A stretch of 39,459 nt of DNA. It comes from CAZWCX01 sp964632945 (GTDB taxonomy: Bacteria > Planctomycetota > MHYJ01 > WSZJ01 > CAZWCX01). The stretch lies in contig CAZWCX010000065.1 in assembly GCA_964632945.1 (NCBI GenBank), positions 1-39,459 of the forward strand. The letters run 5' to 3'. A program made the translations under genes and the position numbers. The notes under the pieces are model-generated. The model was not told where the DNA came from, did not search any database, and saw nothing but the letters and a program-made list of their open reading frames with translations. Positions 39,192 to 39,459 of this stretch are shown here, piece after piece. Each line of letters starts with the position of its first letter. Position 1 is the first letter of the stretch.

Positions 39192-39459
39192 TCACGCGGA
39201 CGGCGAACCTCCGGCCCCCGCGCCGGCGGCACCCGGCGTCCCCCCCGTCGCGCCTGCGCCGGAATTCGCAATTCGCCGGACCACGCCCGCGGTGCCGTCC
39301 ACCTCGATCCACTCGCCGTCGCGAAGCCGCTCCGTCGCCCGGAGCGCGCCCGCGACACACGGCTTGCCGTATTCCCGCGCCACCAGCGCCCCGTGCTGCA
39401 GCATCCCGCCGACTTCAAGCACCACCCCCGCGGCGGGAATGAACAGCGGCGTCCACCCC
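39192..39459 (-). CDS. PEP-utilising enzyme, C-terminal swivelling domain (partial)
   Basis: Only the C-terminal end lies in the window; the 5' part is beyond 39459. The visible residues include GWTPLFIPAAGVVLEVGGML, then QHGALVAREYGKPCVAG, the phosphohistidine swivel domain of PEP synthase/PPDK-like and rifampin-phosphotransferase-like enzymes. The His in LQHGALVAREYG is the phosphate carrier. A Gly/Ala-rich tail follows to TGA. The exact enzyme cannot be told without the N-terminal ATP-grasp region. It is 35 bases upstream of the beta-helix gene on the same strand. Confidence 0.85.
   Translation of the reverse strand, partial: GWTPLFIPAAGVVLEVGGMLQHGALVAREYGKPCVAGALRATERLRDGEWIEVDGTAGVVRRIANSGAGATGGTPGAAGAGAGGSPSA

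Overview
The window is a high-G+C bacterial chromosome segment holding the right-hand part of an integrated tailed phage (about 1 to 33306), followed by host genes (33951 to the end). The host looks like a planctomycete. This is inferred from the very high G+C, a PknB-type Ser/Thr kinase fused through a membrane helix to a long TPR array, and a secreted pectate-lyase-fold protein. No rRNA or marker gene is present to confirm it.

Layout: 1-1609 holds small, mostly unrecognised phage genes, a polypyrimidine tract, a strong hairpin and a small HTH protein. 1655-15548 is a packaging and head module: TerS, TerL, four small genes, a P22-sized portal, scaffold, major capsid protein, a 992-residue beta-repeat fibre, coiled-coil proteins and a gp4-like adaptor. 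15552-26379 holds a tail nozzle/gp10-like protein, three large probable ejection (internal virion) proteins up to 1498 residues, an inserted lower-G+C membrane gene and two small genes. 26389-30456 holds a tail fibre with duplicated modules and a probable lysis/envelope cluster: an XhlA/holin-like protein, Cys-rich small proteins and a lipoprotein with a C-terminal hydrophobic helix. All of these genes are on the plus strand. With no tail tape measure or tube/sheath genes visible, the virion is best read as a podovirus with P22-like head and tail logic.

30467-33306 is the lysogeny end. A minus-strand two-gene operon of lower G+C encodes a DUF4065/YwgA-like winged-helix protein and, 3 bases after it, a proteasome-fold Ntn hydrolase whose Thr follows the initiator Met. 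It diverges from a tyrosine integrase that has a near-consensus sigma70-type promoter and a duplicated arm-binding domain. The integrase is followed by a 47-nt 3' fragment of a tRNA-Phe gene, which marks the attachment site. The other attachment site and the replication and repressor genes must lie left of the window.

The proteasome-like/winged-helix pair is the best candidate for an undescribed system: an accessory proteolytic module in a prophage, possibly for defence, superinfection exclusion, toxin control or lysogeny control. The host genes after the phage are a membrane Ser/Thr kinase with TPRs, a convergent secreted beta-helix protein, and the C-terminal end of a PEP-utilising (phosphohistidine swivel) enzyme.
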